Source: JBAXLO01 sp037134755 (GTDB lineage Bacteria > Bacteroidota > Bacteroidia > Bacteroidales > JACABE01). From it: 13,597 bases of DNA. The position numbers were made by a program, and so were the translations under genes. This document shows positions 5,742 to 13,597 of this stretch, in pieces. The notes under the pieces are model-generated. The model saw only the letters and a program-made list of their open reading frames with translations. It was not told the origin of the DNA and did no database searches. Numbering within the stretch: position 1 is the stretch's first letter; each line of letters starts with the position of its first letter. The stretch is taken from the NCBI GenBank assembly GCA_037134755.1, contig JBAXLO010000118.1:1-13597 (forward strand). The letters run 5' to 3'.

Positions 5742-8700
5742 ATGCCTGAATTTACACATTTACACGTTCACACACAATACTCGATATTGGATGGGTTTTC
5801 GGATATCAAAAAGCTTGTTAAAAAGACAAAAGAGTTAGGTATGAAATCTCTTGCCATCACCGATCATGGCAATATGTACGGTGTGTTTACTTTTTTTACG
5901 GAAGCAAAAAAACAAGGAATCAAACCTATAATTGGATGTGAAGTATATGTGGCACATAATTCAATTTCCGAAAAGACAAAGAAAGATGATCGCAGTGGTT
6001 ATCATTTAATTTTATTGGCTAAGAATGTAGAAGGTTACAAAAACCTCTCTAAGCTGGTGTCTTATGGGTTTATTAATGGCTTTTATTATACTCCCAGAAT
6101 CGATAAAGACCTTCTAAAGAAATATAGTAAGGGACTTATTGCAAGTAGTGCCTGCCTGGGTGGTGAACTTGCCAAAACTATTATGAATGAAGGTGCAGCT
6201 AAAGCCGAATGTGTAATTAATGAGTTTAAAGAAATCTTCCATGACGATTATTACATGGAAATGATGAATCATGGTTATCCCGAACAACATGCAGTTAATA
6301 AAACAATAGCTGAATTAAGTGCAAAGACAGGTGTAAAATACATTGCTACTAATGATTTGCACTTTATTAATGCTGCTGATTACGAAGCGCACACTATTTT
6401 GATTTGTTTGAACACAGGCAAGGATATAAATGATACGGAAGGGATGCATTATACCGGTCAGGAGTACTTAAAATCTCCTGAAGATATGGCTAAATTGTTT
6501 CCGGAATTCCCTGAAGCCCTATCAACTACACAAGAGATTGTTGATAAAATAGAAGATTATAATTTAAATAAAGATCCTATACTTCCAAAGTTTCCTTTGC
6601 CCGAAGGTTTTGATGATGAAAACACCTTTCTTGAATATCTTACGTATGAAGGTGCAAAGAAATTGTATCCTAATATGGACGAAGAAACAATGGAGCGTAT
6701 AGATTTTGAGTTAGCTACTGTAAAAAGGATGGGCTTTCCGGGATACTTCCTCATTGTGCAGGATTTTATTAATGAATCGAGAAAGATGGGTGTAAGAGTT
6801 GGCCCCGGTAGAGGTTCAGCGGCAGGTTCGGCAGTTGCATATTGCTTAAGGATTACAACTATTGACCCACTAAAGTATAATTTGCTTTTTGAAAGATTCC
6901 TTAACCCCGAACGTATTTCAATGCCCGACGTTGACGTTGATTTTGATGATGTAGGCAGAGATAAAGTTATCAATTATGTTATTCAAAAGTATGGTAAAGA
7001 AAAGGTAGCTCAGATAATAACCTTTGGTAGCATGGCTGCAAAGTCTTCTATCAAAGATGTTGCCAGAGTTTTGAAATTACCTTTGCAGGATGCTGAACGC
7101 TTAACAAAACTTATCCCCGAAAGGGCAAGTAATTTAGCGGAAGCTTTTAAAGGTTCTACTGAATTGAACGAAGCAAGAAACAATGGTGATGAATTAACTC
7201 GTAAAACATTGCGATTGGCTGAAGCATTGGAAGGCTCTGTAAGAAATACAGGTACGCATGCTTGTGGAATTATTATCGGCCCTGAAGATCTCACCAACTT
7301 TGCACCATTAAGTACTGCAAAGGATACAGATATGCCGGTAATTCAGTTTGAAGGCAGCCTTGTTGAGAGTGCAGGATTGTTGAAGATGGACTTTTTAGGT
7401 CTTAAAACTTTAACTATTATTAATGATGCTCTTAAAAACATAAAATATAGCAGAGGATTAGATATTGATATAGATAATGTATCTCTTGAAGATACTGAAA
7501 CTTACGAATTATTTAGCAGAGGTGATACTGTAGGGATCTTTCAGTTTGAGTCTGATGGAATGCAAAAGTATTTACAAGAGCTAAAGCCAAATAGATTGGA
7601 CGATCTTATTGCAATGAATGCGCTGTATCGTCCGGGACCTATGGAGTATATCACCAATTATGTAAATCGTAAGCATGGTCGTGAACCTATCACTTATGCA
7701 TATCCTATTATGGAGAAGTATCTGAGTGATACGTATGGTATAACCGTTTATCAGGAACAGGTTATGCTTCTATCTCAGGCGTTGGCAGGTTTTAGCAAGG
7801 GACAAGCTGATACTTTGCGTAAAGCAATGGGGAAAAAGCAGATCGAAGTTATGAATAAACTTAAAGATGCTTTTGAAAAGGGTTGTGTAGAGAATGGTTA
7901 TGAATTAGAGACGGTTAAAAAGATATGGAATGACTGGGAAGCATTTGCTCAATATGCTTTCAACAAGTCGCATTCTACCTGTTATGCTTATCTGGCTTAT
8001 CAAACAGGGTATCTTAAAGCACATTACCCAGCTGAATTCCTTGCATCAGTACTTACTCATAACTTATCGGATATTGAAAAGGTTACTTTCTTTTTGGATG
8101 AATGTAAACGTTCGGGCATACAGGTATTAGGTCCTGATGTTAACGAAAGTCAATGGAATTTCTCTGTGCCAAAAGATAATGTAATTAGGTTTGGATTAGG
8201 AGCTGTTAAAGGTTTGGGTGAAGCACCTGTAGAAGCTATTGTAAACGAAAGAGAAGAAACCGGGCCATACCGGTCAATCTTTGATTTTATTAAAAGAGTT
8301 TCCCTAAAGAATATTAGTAAAAGGGTATTGGAAGCATTAGCTATGAGTGGTGCTTTTGATTGTTTCCCTGAAATACACAGAGCTGTTTTCTTTGCTTTGG
8401 ATGGTGAAGTTCCCTTTACAGAAAAGTTAATACGCTATGCCAATAATCTAAATGAAGCAGAGAATGCAGGTCAACATTCTTTGTTTGATGATCCGGGGCT
8501 GGCAATAGATCAACAAATAACTACCGATCCTGAGATTCCAAGAGTAACACCTTGGTCGAGTATTGAACAACTAAAGAAAGAAAAGGAAATTGCAGGGTTT
8601 TATTTATCCGGACATCCATTAAATGATTTCAAAATAGAGATTGAGAACTTCTGTAATATTAGCATACCAGCATTAAAACAAGATTTGAGACCTCTAAAAG

Positions 8701-9203
8701 GTAGAGAACTTAAATTTGCCGGGATAGTGTCGGCAGTTTCGCACCGAACTACCAAAACAGGCAATCCAATGGGTAGTTTTAATATCGAAGGTTATGATGA
8801 TACTATCCAGATTGTTTTGTTTTCGGAAGATTATCTAAAGTTTAGATATTTTCTTACAGAAGGTACTTTATTATATATTAAAGCTACTGTTAAAAATAAA
8901 TATAATAACGAAGATTTGTTTGAGTTAAAGATTAATGGAATTTCTCTTTTAGCCGAAGTTATTGAGAAATACACTAACCGTATTACAATGAATGTTCCCT
9001 TATTTGAAGTAAATGATAAATTTATTCATAAATTAAAAACAAATATTCAAAAGCATAAGGGGAAATGCTCGCTAAGACTTAATGTATATGATGGTGCAGA
9101 GAAACTTAATGTAAGGATGCTTACAAGAAATATCTTTGTTGATGCAAGTACTTTCCTTAAAGCATTTGAATACGAACATAACATCAGCTTTAAACTCGAT
9201 TAA
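5742..9203 (+). CDS. dnaE: DNA polymerase III subunit alpha (DnaE)
   Basis: This 1153-residue protein is the catalytic subunit of the replicative polymerase, extending primed DNA in the replisome. The start is set by the canonical MPEFTHLHVHTQYSILDG opening. An N-terminal PHP domain (about 1-215) keeps all expected metal-site residues: H8, H10, D41, H42, E67, H88, C138, D205 and H207. The C-family polymerase core follows, with GPGRGSAAGS near 353-362, the catalytic aspartates D396/D398 in PDVDVDF, and D550 in KMDFLGLKTLTII. The thumb and fingers follow (NALYRPGPMEYI, FNKSHSTCYAYLAYQTGYLKA). A helix-hairpin-helix region lies at about 790-840, a likely clamp-binding motif QHSLF at 911-915, and an OB fold at about 985-1060. 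Length and order are those of DnaE rather than PolC, since no exonuclease is inserted in the PHP domain. No intein is seen. The gene stands alone and converges with the synthetase gene. Confidence 0.97.
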   Translation: MPEFTHLHVHTQYSILDGFSDIKKLVKKTKELGMKSLAITDHGNMYGVFTFFTEAKKQGIKPIIGCEVYVAHNSISEKTKKDDRSGYHLILLAKNVEGYKNLSKLVSYGFINGFYYTPRIDKDLLKKYSKGLIASSACLGGELAKTIMNEGAAKAECVINEFKEIFHDDYYMEMMNHGYPEQHAVNKTIAELSAKTGVKYIATNDLHFINAADYEAHTILICLNTGKDINDTEGMHYTGQEYLKSPEDMAKLFPEFPEALSTTQEIVDKIEDYNLNKDPILPKFPLPEGFDDENTFLEYLTYEGAKKLYPNMDEETMERIDFELATVKRMGFPGYFLIVQDFINESRKMGVRVGPGRGSAAGSAVAYCLRITTIDPLKYNLLFERFLNPERISMPDVDVDFDDVGRDKVINYVIQKYGKEKVAQIITFGSMAAKSSIKDVARVLKLPLQDAERLTKLIPERASNLAEAFKGSTELNEARNNGDELTRKTLRLAEALEGSVRNTGTHACGIIIGPEDLTNFAPLSTAKDTDMPVIQFEGSLVESAGLLKMDFLGLKTLTIINDALKNIKYSRGLDIDIDNVSLEDTETYELFSRGDTVGIFQFESDGMQKYLQELKPNRLDDLIAMNALYRPGPMEYITNYVNRKHGREPITYAYPIMEKYLSDTYGITVYQEQVMLLSQALAGFSKGQADTLRKAMGKKQIEVMNKLKDAFEKGCVENGYELETVKKIWNDWEAFAQYAFNKSHSTCYAYLAYQTGYLKAHYPAEFLASVLTHNLSDIEKVTFFLDECKRSGIQVLGPDVNESQWNFSVPKDNVIRFGLGAVKGLGEAPVEAIVNEREETGPYRSIFDFIKRVSLKNISKRVLEALAMSGAFDCFPEIHRAVFFALDGEVPFTEKLIRYANNLNEAENAGQHSLFDDPGLAIDQQITTDPEIPRVTPWSSIEQLKKEKEIAGFYLSGHPLNDFKIEIENFCNISIPALKQDLRPLKGRELKFAGIVSAVSHRTTKTGNPMGSFNIEGYDDTIQIVLFSEDYLKFRYFLTEGTLLYIKATVKNKYNNEDLFELKINGISLLAEVIEKYTNRITMNVPLFEVNDKFIHKLKTNIQKHKGKCSLRLNVYDGAEKLNVRMLTRNIFVDASTFLKAFEYEHNISFKLD

Positions 9204-9217
9204 TAAAAGAATTTAAG

Positions 9218-9250
9218 CGAACAGAGAGGTATTAACTACTTCTCTGTTCG
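9218..9250. terminator. Hairpin between convergent dnaE and synthetase genes
   Basis: CGAACAGAGAGGTA (9218-9231) pairs with TACTTCTCTGTTCG (9237-9250), a 14 bp stem with one G-T wobble and a five-base loop. The right arm contains the last four codons and most of the stop codon of the synthetase gene, and the gap between the two genes is only 32 bases. On the minus side a short T-rich run (AAATTCTTTTATT) follows; on the plus side there is no U-run. It is a likely terminator for the synthetase and possibly for both genes. Confidence 0.65.
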
Positions 9251-12200
9251 TTGAACTGGATTTCCTTCCCATGAACTCCATGCAGGCAATGTTTCACCTT
9301 TCATAAGTAGAGAAAGATTACCCATTTTAGCTCCTTCTTTTAGTTCAGTATCATATAATACAATCGAACCACATCCAACGCTACAATACTTACCTACATT
9401 TATGTATGACATCTTCATAACTCTGTCTTCGAATAGATGTGATTGCATTGTTGTATGGAAATTAATAGCAGCGTCATCTTCTATTTTAACAAGATCAAAC
9501 TCCGAAAAGAAGGTAGAATCAATGAATACTCTTTTGCCAATCTTACAACCAAATAATCTTAAGAGCCAACATAAGAATGGTGTGCCTTGCAATAAACCTA
9601 ATAAAGATGTAACGGCAACTGCTTCGTAAACACCTGTAACCAGTTCAGTTTTCCATACAAATGTACTCCACAAAGGTCGTACTAAAGGAACATATTTACC
9701 AATTACTATCTTCTTAATTAAAGCTACTAATAAAGTTGATCCAATTAAAGTTACAGCTAATAATAAAGGGAATAACAGCACCATCTCACTAAAGTAAAGA
9801 TATAAATCCATATAACCTAGTATAATCAAATCGAAGATAAAGATTATAAAATATAAAGTTATCGGTAATATTATTCTTATAAACTCTATTGAGAACCTCT
9901 TTAAATATAGTTTCCTTGAAGGGGAATAGGTTTCTGAAACGGGAAAGTCAGTGTTTATATCTCTTTTAGGTAGGAATATCGCAGGACTTCCCAACCATGA
10001 TGTACCAGATTCAGTTTCTTTCTTTTGTGGTGTAATAGATAGTACACCAATCAAACAATTATCACCTACATTTCTGTTTATTGGTAACAAAGCACTGTTC
10101 CCAATAAAAGTTCTTTTACCAATCTTAGATTTAGCTATCTGTGTCTTCTCCATATAGATCTTAGGAGTTCCAGCCATTGATGCATCTGCAAAGAAGCTTT
10201 CATCACCTATCTCTAATAAGTCCGGTGAGATATGTGTTAGCGTTGAAACCTCTACTCTTTTACCTATTTTTACTCCCATTATTTTAAGGAATATCGGAGT
10301 TAATAAAGTTGCATAAAGCGTATGAAGTACTGTTAAACTCATATACATCATCTGATCGACTATCCACTTACGTAAATAAAAACTCGAATAGATACTATAG
10401 ATACCGGGCTTGATCTTACCTAGCAATAACTTCTTAAGTATCCACATTTCCAAACATAATATCACTATAAAAGCTATTGCTGCAAGTGGTGCAAAAAGGA
10501 AACTCCAATGGTTGTAATCGTAATATAAGAAGTACATTAACATGGATACCGGAAGCATTGCTATTATAGGTGCCAGCTCAAAGATATACATTGCAAAAAA
10601 GTAAGCAACACCAAAGAATGCTCTTCTTCTTTTAGATGATTTATAAGGATTTTGTTGTAGCTTTAAGATGTCGTCATCGGGTTGAGTTTTAGCAGCAGGA
10701 GAACCGGCCCATGTTTCGCCATATGGAATTACTACTTTGGGTGAAATCATTGATTGTTCTAAAAGCATTGCTCCTTCTTCCATCTTTGTATTGTTCGACA
10801 TTACAGAGTGGGTTCCTATGTAGCATCTTGAGCCTACTTCTATTTCGCCTAAGATTAAATAACCATCTTCAACAACATAACCTAAAAGCTGAGCATCATG
10901 TCCTATGTTTGCTTCGTCGCCGGCTTTAAAAAGGTCGAATGTTTTGATGTGTTGTGTGCCTATAAAGCAGTCTTTCCCTATTTTAGCACCCATTAATCTA
11001 AGATAAAAAGCCATTAAAGGTGTCCCTGAAAAAAGAAATACAGGGAAGAGGGATTGCATCTGTCTAACGATCCACCATCTTAAGAAATAGCTTCCCCATA
11101 AGGGATATTTACCGGCTTTGAACTTGCCTATCACTGTCCATTTAATTAATACAGATAATAACATTAATAATGGCAGGTAACCCATCATTACTACTATTAA
11201 TACACCAAAGATGTCTTCTATTTCTGTAATATTTAAAGTGTCTGAATAAAAGGAATAGAATATTGCAACTAAGGGTATTGATAGTATTGCAAAAATAAGG
11301 AACATTGCTATTAATTGTCCAAACCCACAAAGTACATGTTTTATGGAAGAAGGTTTTAAGAAAGAACTCTCTCTTAGTTTAGCATCTACTTTAAAAGTAT
11401 TTTTTCCTTTCTCGGCATTCAATTTCTTAGCTAATAATTCAATTGTTGGCGATTCATAAATGTCGGAGAAGTTTACGGTTTCGGCATCTGTAAAGTTTCT
11501 TAATTTAGATACTGTTTGAGCTGCAATTAAGGAATGTCCTCCCAAATCATTAAAGAAATGATCGTTAATTGAGAGTTCATCTATATTAAATACTTCTTTC
11601 CATACATTATATATCATAGTTTCCATCTCGTTACGAGGCTTTAAATTACCTCTGGAGATACGGATACTGCTTGTTGGTGCCGGAAGCATCTTTTTATTTA
11701 CCTTTCCACTTGGAAGCATAGGTATTTCTTCAAGAATCTCAATATATTTTGGGATCATATAAGGAGGTAGCTTTTCTTTTGCCAGTTTTAAAAGTTTTTC
11801 GGTATCAATTGTCCCTTTATTATCCTTAGGCAACAAATATACAGCTAAAGATTTTAAACCTGTAGGCTCATTTACAACTGAAACAACACAGGTTTTAACT
11901 TCTTCATAGGTATTAAATAAGGATTCAATTTCATTCAATTCAATTCTAAAACCACGTATCTTTACCTGATCATCTATTCTTCCCAAAATATCAATCTCAC
12001 CATCTTCGTTAATCAAAGCAAGGTCGCCTGAATGATAGAGCATATCAGGGTCGTCAGCATTTTCTTTAAAGGGATTTACAATAAACTTTTCTTTTGTTAA
12101 ACCTTCTTTATTAACATATCCTCTTGCAAGCCCGATGCCACCAATCATCAGTTCACCTTCTTCTCCCTTAAGGGCAAGTTCACCATTTTCATTGATAATA

Positions 12201-13219
12201 TAAACACTATAATTAGGGATAGGGATTCCGATAGTTAATTTCTTACCATGCTGATATTCGCATCCTGTAGCAATAACTGTAGCCTCGGTAGGGCCATAAG
12301 TATTAACCAATCTTCTGCCTTCAACAGCCCATCTCTCGGCTAATTGAGTCGGACAATTTTCTCCTCCTACTATAAGCAAACGCAGGGAAGGTATATTCTC
12401 ATCCATAATCCCCAAAAGGGTGGGCACACATGATATTACCGTAACATTAAGATCGGAAAGCATCTTGAATAGATTAGGACCTGCCTGTTGCATCTCATCT
12501 GTAGCCGGAACAAGTGCTGCTCCATGTCCAAAAGCCATCCAAATCTCTTCTATTGAAGCATCAAATGAAATAATAAAACCTTGGTAAACTCTATCGGTGG
12601 GAAGAATTTTATATATTGTTTGTGATGCTCTTACCAGATTGCAAACACTTTTATGCTCAATAGCTACACCCTTTGGGTTACCCGTTGTTCCTGATGTATA
12701 AATTATATAACTTAAATCATCACGAGTAACACCTGTTTGCAAACGACTTATCCTTTCGGGAGACAATTGCTGAATTGTTTCTTTTTCTTTATCAAAAAGA
12801 ATAGATTGGTGTTTTACATCAAATAATTCAGCATATTCTGTATTCGACAACACATATTTTATGTCGCTATCACTAATAATAAATTTAGCACGCTCCACAG
12901 GGAAAGAGATGTCGATGGCAACGTAAGCCGCACCTGCCTTCATGATCCCTAATATAGAAACAAAAGTTTCTACCGACTTCTTAAGCAATATCCCAACACT
13001 ATCCCCTTTTTTGACACCTTTATTTATAAGATGTCGTGCCAAACGATTAGAATATTGATCAATGTCTTTATACGTAAAAGTATTTCCCTGAAATATTATT
13101 GCAGCATTTTCGGGAAATCTGTCAACAACATTCTCAAAAATCTCATGCAAACATTCATCTTTTATCAAAGAATTATCTCTAATTCCATGAAGTATTGCCT
13201 TACTATTTAGTTGGTTCAT
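9236..13219 (-). CDS. Pls/PosA-type single-module NRPS, predicted to activate lysine
   Basis: This 1327-residue membrane synthetase has three parts. An adenylation domain (about 25-510) carries YTSGTTGNPKG (174-184), NTYGPTEA (306-313), YHSGDL (395-400), GRIDDQVKIRGFRIE (413-427) and PSGK with K506. A carrier domain (about 528-600) has LGGHSL with phosphopantetheine site S563. The C-terminal half has six membrane segments in pairs (about 628-655/671-697, 867-900/905-930, 1107-1135/1142-1172), each pair followed by a soluble hexapeptide-like domain. No separate condensation or thioesterase domain exists. This matches the Pls/PosA family (epsilon-poly-L-lysine synthetase, about 1,300 residues), in which the tandem C-terminal domains join amino acids into an isopeptide-linked polymer. 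By alignment to GrsA the specificity residues are D220, A221, E224, S263, I283, G285, T307, V315, I316 and K506, a lysine-like code. Product identity is inference; another basic amino acid is possible. The gene is transcribed alone toward dnaE. Confidence 0.9.
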   Translation of the reverse strand: MNQLNSKAILHGIRDNSLIKDECLHEIFENVVDRFPENAAIIFQGNTFTYKDIDQYSNRLARHLINKGVKKGDSVGILLKKSVETFVSILGIMKAGAAYVAIDISFPVERAKFIISDSDIKYVLSNTEYAELFDVKHQSILFDKEKETIQQLSPERISRLQTGVTRDDLSYIIYTSGTTGNPKGVAIEHKSVCNLVRASQTIYKILPTDRVYQGFIISFDASIEEIWMAFGHGAALVPATDEMQQAGPNLFKMLSDLNVTVISCVPTLLGIMDENIPSLRLLIVGGENCPTQLAERWAVEGRRLVNTYGPTEATVIATGCEYQHGKKLTIGIPIPNYSVYIINENGELALKGEEGELMIGGIGLARGYVNKEGLTKEKFIVNPFKENADDPDMLYHSGDLALINEDGEIDILGRIDDQVKIRGFRIELNEIESLFNTYEEVKTCVVSVVNEPTGLKSLAVYLLPKDNKGTIDTEKLLKLAKEKLPPYMIPKYIEILEEIPMLPSGKVNKKMLPAPTSSIRISRGNLKPRNEMETMIYNVWKEVFNIDELSINDHFFNDLGGHSLIAAQTVSKLRNFTDAETVNFSDIYESPTIELLAKKLNAEKGKNTFKVDAKLRESSFLKPSSIKHVLCGFGQLIAMFLIFAILSIPLVAIFYSFYSDTLNITEIEDIFGVLIVVMMGYLPLLMLLSVLIKWTVIGKFKAGKYPLWGSYFLRWWIVRQMQSLFPVFLFSGTPLMAFYLRLMGAKIGKDCFIGTQHIKTFDLFKAGDEANIGHDAQLLGYVVEDGYLILGEIEVGSRCYIGTHSVMSNNTKMEEGAMLLEQSMISPKVVIPYGETWAGSPAAKTQPDDDILKLQQNPYKSSKRRRAFFGVAYFFAMYIFELAPIIAMLPVSMLMYFLYYDYNHWSFLFAPLAAIAFIVILCLEMWILKKLLLGKIKPGIYSIYSSFYLRKWIVDQMMYMSLTVLHTLYATLLTPIFLKIMGVKIGKRVEVSTLTHISPDLLEIGDESFFADASMAGTPKIYMEKTQIAKSKIGKRTFIGNSALLPINRNVGDNCLIGVLSITPQKKETESGTSWLGSPAIFLPKRDINTDFPVSETYSPSRKLYLKRFSIEFIRIILPITLYFIIFIFDLIILGYMDLYLYFSEMVLLFPLLLAVTLIGSTLLVALIKKIVIGKYVPLVRPLWSTFVWKTELVTGVYEAVAVTSLLGLLQGTPFLCWLLRLFGCKIGKRVFIDSTFFSEFDLVKIEDDAAINFHTTMQSHLFEDRVMKMSYINVGKYCSVGCGSIVLYDTELKEGAKMGNLSLLMKGETLPAWSSWEGNPVQRTEK

Positions 13220-13597
13220 ATAATGATTAGGGCTTTAGTGCCATTTAGTATCTAACGAAAAATAATTCACTTTATTTCAAAGTATAAAAGTACTAATTAA
13301 ATCGTTGCAACAGACAAAATATTATTTATTTTAAAGATTATTATACAAATTTATGCCTAGTTTGATTATATTTAAGGCATAAGGTTTAATTGAAGTACAA
13401 ATTCGTTGCCAAAAATATTGTTAAGAATACAAGGGCACAAAATTCACCCTTTTGTTAAAAATAAACTTCTTTTAATAGAAATCCATTAATTTTATGTTTT
13501 ACAAATTAAATTATTAAAAAAAGCCCAAAAAAGCTATATGTGTAATATAATGCACTTTAAAAAGTTACTTTGCCCTTCGCTGTGGCGGCGAAGGGCT
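13220..13597. other. Non-coding region upstream of the synthetase gene
   Basis: No gene is supported. An inverted repeat TTATGCCT (13351-13358) with AGGCATAA (13375-13382) lies about 130 bases upstream of the synthetase ATG. On the minus strand TATACTTTG at 13286-13278, with a TTG 22 bases before TACTTTG, is a weak promoter candidate; TAAATTTG at the edge of the inverted repeat is another. A short plus-strand frame from the ATG at 13550 runs off the window and cannot be judged. Confidence 0.5.
13572..13596. other. GC-rich hairpin at the window edge
   Basis: GCCCTTCGC (13572-13580) and GCGAAGGGC (13588-13596) form a perfect 9 bp stem with a seven-base loop. It stands out from the AT-rich surroundings. 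TTACTTTG just before it (13567-13574) is one base off the -7 consensus. It could be a terminator of a gene to the right, or the start of a structured leader; the window ends one base later. Confidence 0.6.

Noticed and set aside
6557..6973. Minus-strand 138-residue open frame, and a similar one at 7010-7297
   Set aside because: Both lie fully antisense inside dnaE, whose plus-strand frame is strongly supported by catalytic motifs; the antisense peptides show no recognisable domain.
9236..13219. Ordinary modular NRPS cluster with condensation and thioesterase domains
   Set aside because: No HHxxxDG condensation motif or GxSxG thioesterase is present in the protein; the region after the carrier domain is membrane segments with hexapeptide-like repeats.

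Overview
The window looks like chromosomal DNA from a member of the Bacteroidota. The evidence is the AT-rich composition, promoter motifs of the TAnnTTTG type with no clear Shine-Dalgarno sequences, a secreted DUF4468-type protein, a remnant of a type IX secretion (T9SS) C-terminal sorting domain, and a Bacteroidetes-like DnaE start. Species cannot be named from the sequence alone.

Layout, left to right. Positions 1-967 hold no intact gene. They contain a nine-unit array of 20-21 bp repeats (178-364), AT-rich hairpins, and a frameshifted T9SS sorting-domain fragment on the minus strand (555-735). Positions 968-2453 are a two-gene minus-strand operon: a secreted DUF4468-like protein followed, with an 11 bp overlap, by an adenosine-deaminase-family protein. 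Positions 2718-3920 encode a class I aspartate aminotransferase on the plus strand. It converges, across a bidirectional terminator, with a membrane-anchored metallo-beta-lactamase-fold hydrolase (4055-4801, minus). Positions 4802-5741 are a long non-coding stretch with the hydrolase promoter, a decayed small ORF (4935-5177) and several repeats, including one half of a 38 bp inverted repeat whose partner lies at 907-944. Positions 5742-9203 encode the DNA polymerase III alpha subunit (DnaE). It converges, across a hairpin, with a 1327-residue single-module non-ribosomal peptide synthetase on the minus strand (9236-13219). The last 378 bases are non-coding and end in a GC-rich hairpin cut by the window edge.

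The standout gene is the synthetase. It has an adenylation domain, a carrier domain, and then six membrane segments interleaved with three soluble hexapeptide-like domains. This is the Pls/PosA architecture known from epsilon-poly-L-lysine synthetase. The ten specificity residues read by alignment to GrsA are D-A-E-S-I-G-T-V-I-K, close to a remembered lysine code, so a membrane enzyme making a lysine homopolymer or short oligomer is the leading hypothesis. Nothing else in the window is clearly part of that pathway. The other genes are core replication and amino-acid or nucleotide metabolism, so the synthetase appears to sit alone among housekeeping genes, with its upstream neighbours beyond the window.
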